A stretch of 64,000 bases of DNA from Limonium bicolor. Taxonomy: Eukaryota; Streptophyta; Magnoliopsida; Caryophyllales; Plumbaginaceae. The stretch is from assembly GCA_023374045.1 (NCBI GenBank), contig CM041781.1, positions 143,088,982 through 143,152,981 of the forward strand, in the 5' to 3' direction. Below are positions 47,075 to 59,035 of this stretch, in pieces; the stretch's first letter is position 1; each line of letters opens with the position of its first letter. The notes below the pieces were generated by a model, which saw nothing but the letters and a program-made list of their open reading frames with translations, had not been told where the DNA came from and ran no database searches. The position numbers and the translations under genes are program-made.

Positions 47075-50000
47075 TGTAACACCCCTACTCTAATCGGCTC
47101 CTAATCATCTTACTTAACACTGTAATCGCAGCGGTAATCTCAACAATTGAACTACTGGTGTCACCATTTTCACTCGCCCATACGAGTAATAACGTGCTTA
47201 CTGATATATTCATAAATACAAACAATTTCCCACAGTGACAACAAGAGATAGATCTAACCTTCCCAAACCAATATAAAATACATTTACAGTGAGCATTCTA
47301 AGTATCCCAATCCTATACACGTTTCTAAGTTCGTATCAAAATGCAACAATGCATATTGAAACAACTGTAATTAAACTACCCAGCGTGTCCCTCTCTTTGT
47401 CGACACCGGAAGTTGCGTACCTGCAAAAATGGTTGTTTGTGGTATGGAATCAGCCCCTGCTGAGTATGTTACTACATGACTGTCATGCCCCCACGGACCC
47501 TCAGTTAATTGGTCGAGAGCATGCAATTCGTTTTCATGCAAGTAGTTTAATGTTAAAACTGTAAAGCAACAATATATATTGCAATAAACTCAAATAACAA
47601 ACAAGCCCCCGGCTTCACACATCGCATCGAAATAAACCACTGAAAGCGTTACAACGCTTATAAGAGTACAGAGACTCCATTCCAGCAAACACTTTATAGT
47701 TCATAATTGAGTACGGCGACTCACCCGACCAGACAATCCACCATAATCTACACATGAGTACTACGACTCGACTCAATTAGTTCACAACACACAATATGAG
47801 CACAATGGCTCGTTCAAACAAATCCACCAACATACCACACATAATTACAAAGCATAACCACTGAGCAACAAGGCGAAACAACGAGAATTATAAACAAGTA
47901 TAATTTCCGTCTTTGGCATACAAGCCCAAATAATGTTCGCCTAATGTACGAGCTAATATAGTCGTTTGTAATTGTTCAGTCATGCCTAATGACAACGTCT
48001 CGTTAAAACGACGTGTCTCTAAGTTACCCATCTCCTATGGCGGGTCACCCACGGCAGTAGCCACTCCAGCGGTAGAGTCTCCGACCTACGAACCATCTGT
48101 AGTTCGTTGGAAGTTTATCCAGATACTTACGGTTACCACACGGTATCCTAGTATCGTTAATGGATCACAGTCCACAGCAAGAGCCACATCCTCTTGATAA
48201 ACTTATCTATACCATCGCATCGTTTTACTATTTTTTTTCCTAACACAGCAGACTAAGGTCGTTAGTCCAATCCTGAGTATGTCGACTCAGGATCCAGTGT
48301 TAGATATGAGAGCGGCGTTAAAGAGGCCAGTGCTCCATATATAAGTCTCAGATATTATATATATCTTATTATCCTAATGCTACAACGTTTTACTTACGTT
48401 CCTTATATTACACATATAAGATAGCATCATTGCCGCTAGTTCGTTTTATAATATGTTCATATATACGAACGGTACTGTTATCGCACAATAGTATAATAAT
48501 AAAGCAGCATTAATACGCAACTCAAGCATATTAGTTCACACAAGCAGACATTCAATCTTATCACAGATTTTCACACAATGTCTGAACTGAGGAAATCCTC
48601 AGAGATAATCAAGCCACATAAATAACATACCGTGCACCGGGATTATAAGACCGTGGAGTATGAATCTGCTAAATTCTCTGGTGATCCTCGAGACGCCTCT
48701 TACAATCTATAAATATGCATCACACTATGCATCTGCATCTCGTACTAACAATACACTACGGCACCCCGTACCGTTACTAATCCATCTCGGTTCATTCCCC
48801 GTTGTTAACTATAAACGTTTTTTGGGTTTTCGGTTTAACTCGGGATTGGGAAAACGTCATATTCATGCGTAATTACGTCGAGTATATTAATATACTTAAC
48901 TTTAAACGTTTATTATCGCATGTGATTTAATACACATTTGTATATCATATAGTTTATCACTATATTGCATGTATATCTTAATCGTATACTATACATTTCA
49001 CCTTAGTATTTATTTCCCTAAGGTTTTGTTTTCCACCATCCATTGTAACACATTGTATTATATATCCATTATCTTTAGCAAATTATATTTGCATTCCAAA
49101 ACTATAACTTGTAGTTTGTAACTATTTTTTTTGTAATGACCACCACCATTACATTATATGGTTTCTAACCATAGTATATATTCATCCTTATATACATTTT
49201 TCCTGTATATGTATATATTTACCACATAGATAAGTTCCATGAGTTATAAACTCTTATATTATATGTTTATTTTTTTATCATCTTTTATTAGATGATTATT
49301 CCCTTTAGTTGTACTATATTATACAACTTATATTAAGATTATTATCCTAATATTATGTAACATTTTATGTTGTATCTTTACAACTCCCAAGGTTTAATTA
49401 ACAAATTCCTTAGTTTATAAATCCTATTTATTTATAGTTTGTCACATTACTTAATGTGAATATCCTTACTTTTATTAATTCCATCTAAACCATATAATTG
49501 TTATAACATTTATAACATTATAGACCTTAGTCTAAAATTCATTTTCCAACCTTTAATATTTCGGTATAGCCCTTGAATTTATTTAAATTCTATTTTGATC
49601 ACATAACATTATGTAATGTTATACCATATACTAATATCATATATTATGATATTTTTATTCCCTTTATTTTATAACCTATAGTTTTTATACAAACTATTAT
49701 ATATTGCCGCATAGGCACATATATTAACCTTATTCTTTTACATAACCCATAGTTTCCTTTATTTACAAAATCACCCCATTATTTATACCATGTTATATAT
49801 ACCATTTAATATAACATTTCTAACTTATACAAAAAAAAGGTATAACCTATGGTTATATTTTGTAAAATTCCGAACAGACCCATATATGTTCTATAATTGC
49901 CATTTGGCCCAATTTATAACATATAGTTTAATAATTTATTAAAACTATATATTATACATATATCTTAATAAATACTCTTTTATAATTCTAAAAATCACCA

Positions 50001-52597
50001 AATTTCACCAAAGGGTTATAATTACCTTATTAACTCATATACTTTCGGTATTTACTATACCACCACATATATTTCTCCAAAGTGTCATAATGACATAATA
50101 ACTATATATTGTACATATATAGTTTATCTTAATTCCAAAATCAACCCAATGAATTCCTAAAAATTCCGAATAGCCCATGGGTGTTTATAATACCATTTTA
50201 CACCCTTAACTTTCGGAAATAACATATATACCACATATGTTAAAAATTGTTACAATAAAATACTTATCTTATTATAAAACCTTGAATAAGTTATCTAACT
50301 TATTTAATATGGTCAAAACCCATATGGTCAAGGTTGACCACCTTAATATTTCCTTGACCATCAATCTCCATATATTACGACTTGTACCCCAATTTTTCAG
50401 AAATTACCATTGAACCCCAAAACTTTATATAATCTTATAATTTTTATTTAAACTCATTTAAACCTCCAATTTTCGGCCTTATTTTTATATAGCCCCAAAT
50501 TTAATTTAATTACACTCTAACCCCTTATAATATGCGGTAATGCATATATACCACCTAAACTTAAATAAAACCTTATAAATGCATAAATAAAATGGCCTAA
50601 AGTACTTGGCCTTATTACAAACATTAGCTTATAAAATAAATTACACATAAATGTCCAAAATGCATTAAAACTTTCGGCCTCTCCCATATCTTTCCATTAA
50701 TTACCAATTTTCCACATAATGTCTTAAATTTGACAATTATGCTTGTTTAATTAGTTATAAAATTTACTAAACCATTCCTTAATCACCTAAGGTCAAAATA
50801 AGACCTTATTAACCCATTCACTCATGGCACAAATTATACACATATGTATAATTACATATTAATATACCAAGTGAAGGTTTATGTGATTTATACCTTGTTT
50901 TTGCCTAGTTTAGGCCTTGTTTGATTTCGGCTGCTTAGGAATAAAATTTCCACAGCTTATTTTACAAGTTTTCAAACAGCAATTAAGGCATAGTTAGTCT
51001 CCAAGCAAGATCTAACCATAAGAAGTGTTTTAATGTATATTTCAAGGTGAAATTTACCTTAGAATAACAAGGTGACCAAGGGTTGTCTTCAACCTAAATT
51101 TACAGAAGCAAATGAGCATCAAAAGAGCTACTAAACCAAGGCTTAAACCGGTATAACTTAGATTCGAAGATGGCTAATTTTTACCTTGTTAAAATGCCAA
51201 AAATGGTGTTTTTGGCTTGGATCTGGCTATACCTTGAAGCTCTTGATAGATCCACTGAATAAGTATGTTAAGAAGAAGATTATAAGGCTAGGATAACAGG
51301 TTTTACAACCGGATCTAAAGAGAATCAAAAGATAAGTGCTTAAAGCACATTTTTGTACCTTAAGAACAAGATTAGCTTTCTCCACCTTCCTCCCTTTTTA
51401 ATGCCGAGATTACCTCCTTCATTTAACCTCCAAAAAACCTAGATCCATGGATGGAAATGGTTGATGCTTAGATCCACCGAAAGAGAAAGATTTGTGAAGA
51501 AATTGAACATAAAATGGCTTAATAAGCTTACCTATGTCAATTGGTGTTCTCCTCTGTTCCTGGCATGTTATCCACGGTTTGGAGAATCCAAAGGGAGAAT
51601 GAGGAGGCCTTGTGTCGGTTGGGAAGCAAGGCAAATGTGAAAGGTAGGTCAAATTGGCTTAAAACACATTATTTTGCTTTGTTTAATGTATTTGGTGTTT
51701 GATGACTCACCATGTATTATTGGCATCGGTTGTTGAAGGGGAAAGGAAGTCCCACACGGTTTTTGAAGCCTTAATCAATCAAGGAGCAAGTGTGTATTGT
51801 TTATACTATAGTATAAGAAAGGTAAAAGTAGTCTCCTTAATTTAAGGAGTGGTGTTGGAGACTTGTCCCTTATGCTTGCAAGTGGAGAAAATAGGCTCCC
51901 CTGCTTGTGGCTGTCGACCTCATGTGGTCCAAGGGGTCAAACTTTGACCTCTTGACCATTCTTAGTCAATGTTGACTCAAACGGGCCCCCTTTTAGGGTT
52001 TTATTAATATTTTAATATTAAATTTGTAAAAATTTGTAAATTTCTAGAATTAAATTCCTAATATGATATAATATGATATATTATCATATTTAAAGGTAAT
52101 TATAACCTTTAAGCCCATTAAAAACCAATTTAGAAGGCAATTACACAAAACGTGCTTTAAGGTGTTTTAGTGCACATTTTGTGTTGCAAGGTGTTTCTGA
52201 GCTTGGTTTTCTTTGAGAATGGTTTTGTTGTGTTCCTTAAATGATATTTGATCAACATGGAATCCAATTTTATATCATTTAAGGTCATTAGACCTTAAGG
52301 TTTTTCTTAGAGCACATTTTTGCTCTACTTGACCTTGAAGCATGAAAGTGCTTGTTCATTGTGTTGGAGTGTTGTCCAACAATTGTAATATGTTTAGTAA
52401 TGTATTACTATGCTTAGGACAAAGTTTTTAGGTCCTAATAAGTTCATTTGGGTATTTATTTACCCTAAACAGTCAAGGGTGCAACATCTTGCTTTGTGTT
52501 GACCACTATTGTTCTCAGTTGACTTTTAAGGCATGTTTAGGCCTTAATCAATGTGATTAAATATTTAATCCATATTTTATTAGTTTGGGGTATTTCA
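47075..52597 (-). repeat. LARD2 5' LTR
   Basis: 5523 bp, TGTAACACCCCTACTC...GGGGTATTTCA. The first 1.8 kb and a block around 50940-52220 resemble the LARD1 LTR, while 48900-50900 is diverged and AT-rich. The last 235 bp (from TTGGAGTGTTGTCC) are not in the LARD1 LTR, which marks a separate subfamily. Confidence 0.85.
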
Positions 52598-54507
52598 CAA
52601 AGAGTTTCAATGAATAACCGTTTTAAAATGAACATCTCTTGTCATCAATAATAAGAAGCATTGATTTTGTTAAATCATCTTCTTCCTCACGTTTCATAAA
52701 TGAATGACTTTTAAAGTCTAAATGACCAAAAAGAAAAAATAATGAGCTTTCATTTACAAAAATGTCTTTTGAAAAGGTTCATGAAATAATCATCTTCTAA
52801 CAATGGAACACAATGACCTATCTCTTGTTTCAAATCACACAATCGTCAAAGTTGTTGTCGCAATCACTGAAGTAATATGGGGGAAATCTGAGTTTAGGTT
52901 TGTTAATTTTAGACTTTCTAACAAACATGTGAACAATTCTCTCTGAGTGAAAATTTATGAGAGCGTCTTGAGTGAAAACACCATGAGTGAATGAGCGTGT
53001 CAGCTTTACACGACTCCGGTGAGGCCATTAACAAAGGAAATACACACAATATAACTTCGACCGAGGAGATAATTTGTAGATTTACACCTAGACCTGAAAA
53101 GTAACAAAAACGGGCATACAACTATCAAGAATGATGAAGCACCTAGGAATACCACCACATAGCCAAAAAGCTTATGAAACTAGGATTAAACCCTAGGCAC
53201 CCCCACTAAACCTTTCATAATGCTTCTTTTATGACAAAGCTCTGCAAAAAGCTAGCTCATGAAGATTACTTACCCTGGTGACCAAAAGACCGTGGAGCTT
53301 GAATCTCAGACAAAGATAGCATAAATGCCAATAAATTTAAACTTTTGGGTGATAATTCTTGTGAATGTTTAGAAACAAGCCTGATGACAACCTCAAGAAT
53401 CTTTTTGCTTAAAGCTGTCTGATTGTATCGTTTTCTTCAAATCAATTCTTTTTTCACTAAAATTTGGTGGTTTAGCTGATTGTGGAAACTTGCCGGTTTA
53501 ACCTGGTGACCTTGGGAATGATATGAATGTTCGAAATGAATGTATAAGGCAAGGTGTTCCTCTGAACTTGAATTAACTGAAACAAAACTGGCCTATTTTA
53601 TCCAGCTATTAAGGTCTTGGGATTTGGATAGTTAGCCCAAAACTGCTATAGGATAAAGAGAAAAGTCTTGGTGACAGAAATGTTACGCAATTACAATAAA
53701 TCGTTTATTATGGAATTCTTAAAGGAAGAGAAGTTTTTGCAGGTGAAAAGAAAAGGTTCCTTGCAGTTTTTGTTTATGATCATGAGTGCGTGGTGTTAAA
53801 AGGTATTATGGAACAAGGCATTACTTCATACCCCTTGTCATAAAAAAAAGAATGAAACTAGTGGAAGGTTCTGAGCTATACTATGTTAAGTTTCTATAAT
53901 CTGACTTCTCCATGCCTTCATTAAAACTATGCTTTTTTACTGTTTGCAAAAACTGACAACTAAAATCAAGTTGATTCTTTTGATTGTCGTTTCGTTTGAT
54001 TTCTTGATACAATTTGATCCCAAAAGTACAATACTACAACTTAAAAAGAAAAAGAATCCGAGAGAAGGTGCAAGTTACAGTTTTGGTCACCCAAAAGCTC
54101 CAACAAACTGAAAGTGTCCCTCTATGGTCTCTTTTGTCTTTTATCACACCCCACAACCTTGTTATAAGCTTTAAAGACTTCCGACTTGATAATTGTGTAT
54201 CCAACAAGTGAAAGTAACAGATTGAACACATAAATCCATCAAATATCAAATTTAGTGGTCTATGAGTTATGATTGTTAGGGATGAACAAGTGCAAACACC
54301 AAACACAACTAGTGTAGGTAGAAAAGCACCACATTGAAAAATAAGCCTTAACCCTATGAGGATGAGACTTGTTCACACATTTAATCAAAAAATACTGGGA
54401 GCGATCGATTGCCATAAATCTTAGCTCATATTGCTCAAAGAAATACTGGGGGCAATTGTTGGTTCATCAATTACCATGACAACACCTACCTTAAAGGAAC
54501 CTAAAGT

Positions 54508-54930
54508 CTTAAGCCCATCATAAGTCTTACGCACCACATGGCCAAAGACCATAACCCCACCACCACAAACTCGTAATAAGTTCTGACATCCACCAAAACC
54601 CCTGGATCGTCATAAGCCCTGACCCCTACAAAAATCCCCGGCCCATCATATATGCTGACTTCCATAAAAACCTCAGGCTCGTTATAAGTCATGACCTCCA
54701 CAAAAACCCTGGGCTCGTCATAAGCCCTGACCTGCACAAAAACCCCAGGCTCATAATAAGTGGCTTGTCATAAGCCATAACCTCCACGAAAACCCCAGGC
54801 TCGTAATAAGTCTTGACCTTCACAAACCTAGGCTCGTCATAAGCCCTGACCCCCACAAAAACCCCAGGCTCATAATATGTCCCGAACTACAGAAAAACTC
54901 CAGGCTCGTCATAAGCCTGGCCACCACTCA
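54508..54930. repeat. 36-bp tandem repeat array
   Basis: About eleven diverged copies of CATAAGCCCTGACCTCCACA followed by AAAACCCCAGGCTCGT. The 36-bp unit keeps frame, so the minus strand gives a 12-residue repeating ORF (54501-54737). I regard this ORF as an artefact. Confidence 0.85.
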
Positions 54931-55294
54931 AAAGCTTTAAGCCCTACAACAAACACCTCACACCTCCCCCCGTCAGCATGTTCATCTTTGAGGAAACAAT
55001 TCACAAGTTCAAAATCTTTAGTCAGAAAATGATAATTTCACTATCATTTTTAGTAGGATAAATTTTTCTCAAACATTGCCATGTTTGGAACCTTTTCAAA
55101 CATTTTTTTCATAAACAATTTGGACAGGTTCCGCTCCCTACAAGAACCCATATTGCATTACAATTCCTGCATACATTTTATCATTGCCATGTCTAGCACT
55201 TTTACAATTAGTTTTCATCATAATCGTTTGCATGAGACCATTTTCATTGCATACCTGCAGGATATTTTGAATCATATCCTATGCGAGAATCCAA

Positions 55295-55420
55295 TTCAAC
55301 TTCAGTGTGAGACTTACAATCAGTGTGAGACTCAGTATCTTCTTCAGTGCGAGACCTAGAAACAGTGCAAGACTAGTACGAGATTAGTGCGAGAGTGGTA
55401 TGAGACCAGTACAAGATTCA
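55295..55420. repeat. Short tandem repeat CAGTGYGAGAC
   Basis: About eight imperfect copies of a 10-18-bp unit around CAGTGCGAGAC or TAGTACGAGAT. Confidence 0.65.
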
Positions 55421-55689
55421 AGTTGGCGGGGCATTGGCAATACGTCCCCTTTATTTATGTCAAATTTTTAGGGAGTAACAACTAGTGGGCAATGGAAATA
55501 AGTCCTCTTGGAAAAATAAAAGTCATCCCAGCACCCAAGTTTGTGGGTAGAGGCAATAAGTCCCCATCGTATACCAACTAGGAGCATTTTGGAACGGGTT
55601 TCGGTCCCTAGAAGCATCTAAGTTTTTTCTTTTTGGATAGGTATCGGTCCCTAAATGCACTCAGGTTTAATTTACGTTTTTCACATTTA

Positions 55690-55890
55690 AGTTTTAGGTT
55701 CCCGAAACCTTAGAATGCTCGGTGGAGTTTTGGGTTCCCGACACCTTAAAATTCTCGGTGGAGTTTTAGGTTTCCGACACCTTAGAATTCTCGGTGGAGT
55801 TTTAGGTTTCCGACACCTTAGAACGCTTAATGGATTTTTAGGTTTCCGAAACCTTAGAATGCTCGATGGAGTTTTAAGTTTTTGGCACCT
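55690..55890. repeat. 36-37-bp tandem repeat
   Basis: Five copies of GGTTTCCGACACCTTAGAAT followed by TCTCGGTGGAGTTTTA. The ORF at 55715-55945 only reflects this periodicity. Confidence 0.85.
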
Positions 55891-55899
55891 TAAAATAGC

Positions 55900-56480
55900 C
55901 AGTTTAGGTAGTCAATGCCTTAGTAAAACTCAACAATCTTTTTAGATGGTCAACGCCTTAGAATAGCTCGACAATCTTTTCAGAAAGTTAACGCCTTAGA
56001 ATAGCTCAACAATCTTACATGAAGTCAGTGCCTCATAAAAGCTTGACAATCTTTCCAGGAAGTTAGCGTCTTAGAACATCTCGACAATCTTTACAAAAAG
56101 TAAGTGCCTTAGGACAGCTCAACAATCTTTACATGAAGTCAGCGCCTTAGATAACTTGACAATCTAATAGGAAGTCAGTGCCTTAGAACAACTCGACAAT
56201 CTTCATAGGAAGTCAGCGTCTTAGAACAGCGTGACAACATTCATTTTATGAAGTCAGTGCCTTAGAACAGCTCAACAACATTCAAACCATGTCAATCAAG
56301 GTGATCAGCGCCTCATAGCTGAACAGTTTTGAATCCCAACCTTTTCAAGGACTCGGGCGCCTTCAAATACCCAGTATTCAGAATTTTCATCTAGGTAGTC
56401 GGCGCCTTCGAAAGCCCTACAATTCCAAAATGACCTCACAAGTAGCCAGCACCTTAGAATAGCTCGGCACAACTCAATGA
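55900..56480. repeat. About 42-bp tandem repeat
   Basis: About ten or more diverged copies of AAGTCAGTGCCTTAGAACAG followed by CTCGACAATCTT; the last copies (56290-56480) are strongly decayed. Confidence 0.8.
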
Positions 56481-56590
56481 TTTTCGACAAAAGGTCAAGG
56501 TAGAAAGCAGAGGCTTCAAAGATCGGACAAAATTTTGGGATGTTACTCAAGCACAAAATAGTCTTTTCATCTTCATTACAAAGTCTAGTT

Positions 56591-56604
56591 TATGGGGAGC
56601 AATC
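56591..56604 (+). other. Polypurine tract of the + strand element
   Basis: TATGGGGAGCAATC sits immediately before the LTR start TGTTATACCC. Confidence 0.6.
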
Positions 56605-59035
56605 TGTTATACCCAAAATTTTGACCCTCGGGAAGGGCCCTAGTGCCCAAATTTGAAGGCAAGGGCAAAATGGTCAAAATACATGAAGTCGTGATTTTCC
56701 AAGGACTTTCTTAGGACTTTCAATTTTCATATGACTTGTTCATCATCTCAAAATACTTTCAATAGTCATTATGAAAGGCATTTCGTAATTTTGATATAAT
56801 TTTTATTTTGGAAGTATAGCTATTAATTTCCTTAATAAATAACACATGAAATAGCCTCTAAATAGAAAGAAAAGGTCTCCAACCATTAGAATAAAATTGT
56901 TACATCGTAACAAGACTTCACACAATCATAAACCTGAAAAATTTCATTTGGAACCTTAACCCAAAATTTGAAAGAGAAACTCAAACATTTTCGTGATTTT
57001 CTCTCTCCTTCGGAAAATACCCAAATCGAGTCAAAATGTCATGACATTTAACACATGATAGAGGATGACATTTAGGGATAACCCCATTGGAATTTTGAAA
57101 GTTTGAATTTTCAATAATTAGTTATGAATTTTTAAGAGATGGTAGATTATAATTTTTTTATTAAATCGGTTATTTATTCAAATGATATGATTCCAACTAT
57201 CAACCATTAGTACAAAAAACGCCTATTTCGGTGCCCCTATTTCGGCGGTTGTAGATAAAACCGCCGAAATAGGTGTCTTTTTCCAGACTACAAAAATCTC
57301 GGAGCCCTATTTCGGCGGTTTTATCCACAACCGCCGAAATAGGTTCATTTCCCGGGATTTTTTTCCGAAATTTTCAAAAGGCCGCTTAAATTTTAGTCTA
57401 TTTCGGCGGTTGTTAGTAACAACCGCCGAAATAGACTTTCTTTTATTATATATTTGCTCACCGACTGGCGAACTTGCTCTGTGCCTCTAATTTCGTATCC
57501 CTAACTGGCGAACTTGCTCTGCGCCTCTATCTCTTCATCTTCTTCTCTCTAATTTCGTATCCCTAACTGGCGAACATGGTCTGCGCCTCTCTTTCACTGG
57601 CGAACTTGCTCTCATGGCGAAGATGGTCTGCGCCTCTCTTCTTCACCTCTCACTTCATCCCGTTCTCTCACGGTAAATTCGTAACCCTAACTGGCAAATA
57701 ACATGCTCTGCACACCTTTCTTCATCCTCTAATCTCACGGTAATTTTGCAGGCGAACTTACATGCTCTGCGCTTGTGTTCTTCTTCCTTGTGGTAATATA
57801 CTCGAACTTATCTTATTCTCTCCGGGAACCGGTAATATACTCGAACTTACATGCTCTGCGCCTGTACGTGTTCATTTTCTTCTCTCGTGGCGAACTTACA
57901 TGCTCTGCGCCTTCATTCTCGTGGTTGCGCCTCTTGAAAATCGCCGGAACTGCTGTTGTGAGGTTGAAGACGACGCGAAAATAATTTTTTTTTAAAAAAA
58001 GGACCTATTTCGGCGGTTGTTAGCTAGGAACCGCCGAAATAGGTCCTTTTTTTAATTTTAAAACGCGCCTATTTTGGCGGTTTTACAACCGCCGAGATAG
58101 GGTCTCATCCCTATTTCGGCGGTCTCCATTTCGGCGGTTCTAGAACCGCCGAAATAGGCCTTTTACAACCGCCGAAATAGGCCCTTTTTGTACTAGTGAA
58201 CATTCATAAAATATTCCTTTATATATGGTTGAATTTTCAGAATTTTAATCAACTTGCAACCTATTCAATTAATTCAGATTTTTTTTAGGTTTTCAATTAA
58301 AAAAGTTCTTTTATCTTTTGATCAGCCCTTTCCTATAAAAAGACCTTCCTCAAATGACCTAAACATTAACCATAACCTTCCCAAGGTCAGAAGCAAGTTC
58401 TTCGAACCTGCCACACATGTTTTTCAATACCGTCATACTGAAATCACTTCAAAATCACCAAAACACAATACTTTCTTCTTCCATCAAACTTCCTAACATC
58501 AAAACCCCCATAAAATCAGAGGAAAACATGAAGAAAAGAATAAAGGATTCCTGCCTAGAAGCTAGGAGTTATTGCCCAACCGATGTTCAACCGACAAAGC
58601 CATCAACGAATCCTGATGTGAAGGATCGAATAGTTATAGCTTCCAAGTCAGGTTATAAACTTCAATTCCTTGCACCTAATGCCTTTAGTATCTCTCCCAT
58701 TCAAAGGTCTCAATTAAAAATTTGCTTCAAAGAGTTTTTTTTGTAGTTTAAGGTCTTTTTGTGCTTTAACTTGTTCACCAAGTTTCCTCTAAAATTCAAC
58801 CTCAAAGCTGAAATGATGGAGATTTTACCCCAAAATCCCTGAAAATCCAATGTTGAATCTTGAACTTGTTTTAAAGCTTTATTTTTAGTCCATGTGCTTT
58901 ATGTATGATAATATTGAGTGATTATGGTTTAAGCTTGTCTATATACTAACTAGGGATTTTATTCGGGTTTGGTCAATTTATTGTCATTGTGTTGAATTGG
59001 TTGGTTTGACATTGTCGTTGGATTAGCACTAGTAT
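56605..59035 (+). repeat. LTR of the + strand element (interrupted)
   Basis: Starts TGTTATACCCAAAATTTTG, a start common in Ogre/Tat LTRs. It holds a CACTA element at 57205-58198 and is cut at 59035 by element C, so its 3' end lies outside. ORFs at 58254-58746 show no family resemblance. Confidence 0.6.
57205..58198. mobile_element. Complete non-autonomous CACTA element, 994 bp
   Basis: The ends are CATTAGTACAAAAA (left) and TTTTTGTACTAGTG (right, complement CACTAGTACAAAAA), flanked on both sides by AAC (57202-57204 and 58199-58201), the 3-bp target duplication expected for CACTA. Subterminal regions contain many CCTATTTCGGCGG motifs in both orientations, able to form long hairpins. The middle (57450-57930) is an imperfect repeat of CTGGCGAACTTGCTCTGCGC. 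No transposase is encoded. Confidence 0.9.

Larger units (their letters stand above)
41514..52597 (-). mobile_element. LARD2: older non-coding LTR element
   Basis: The same plan as LARD1: polypurine tract (41749-41765), internal domain, PBS (47059-47070) and long 5' LTR. The 3' LTR is reduced to 235 bp because A2 inserted into it. The internal domain aligns with LARD1 along its length but with many substitutions and indels. No coding capacity is seen. Confidence 0.8.
52598..56604 (+). mobile_element. 3' internal region of a + strand LTR element, non-coding
   Basis: It ends in a purine-rich TATGGGGAGCAATC directly before an LTR starting TGTTATACCCAAAATTTTG, so it is the 3' untranslated part of a + strand element. 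No pol motif is present; 52598-54490 shows nothing recognisable. From 54500 it consists largely of several different tandem repeats, as in the hypervariable 3' UTRs of Ogre/Tat-type elements. The assignment to that lineage is inferred. Confidence 0.5.

Noticed and set aside
54501..54737. Repetitive protein with a 12-residue unit
   Set aside because: Follows from a 36-bp minisatellite in a retrotransposon 3' UTR; no start context or family match.
55715..55945. Leucine/glycine repeat protein
   Set aside because: Same reason: a 36-37-bp tandem repeat read in one frame.
54508..56480. Possible CRISPR-like array
   Set aside because: The repeats are direct, diverged and contiguous with no unique spacers, and the DNA is a plant nuclear type.
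57762..57995. Small protein with an LCACV-type hydrophobic start
   Set aside because: Falls in the internal repeats of the 994-bp CACTA element; two frames are open by chance.
58254..58746. Host gene fragment in the LTR at 58.3-58.7 kb
   Set aside because: No family resemblance; the position is inside an LTR interrupted on both sides.
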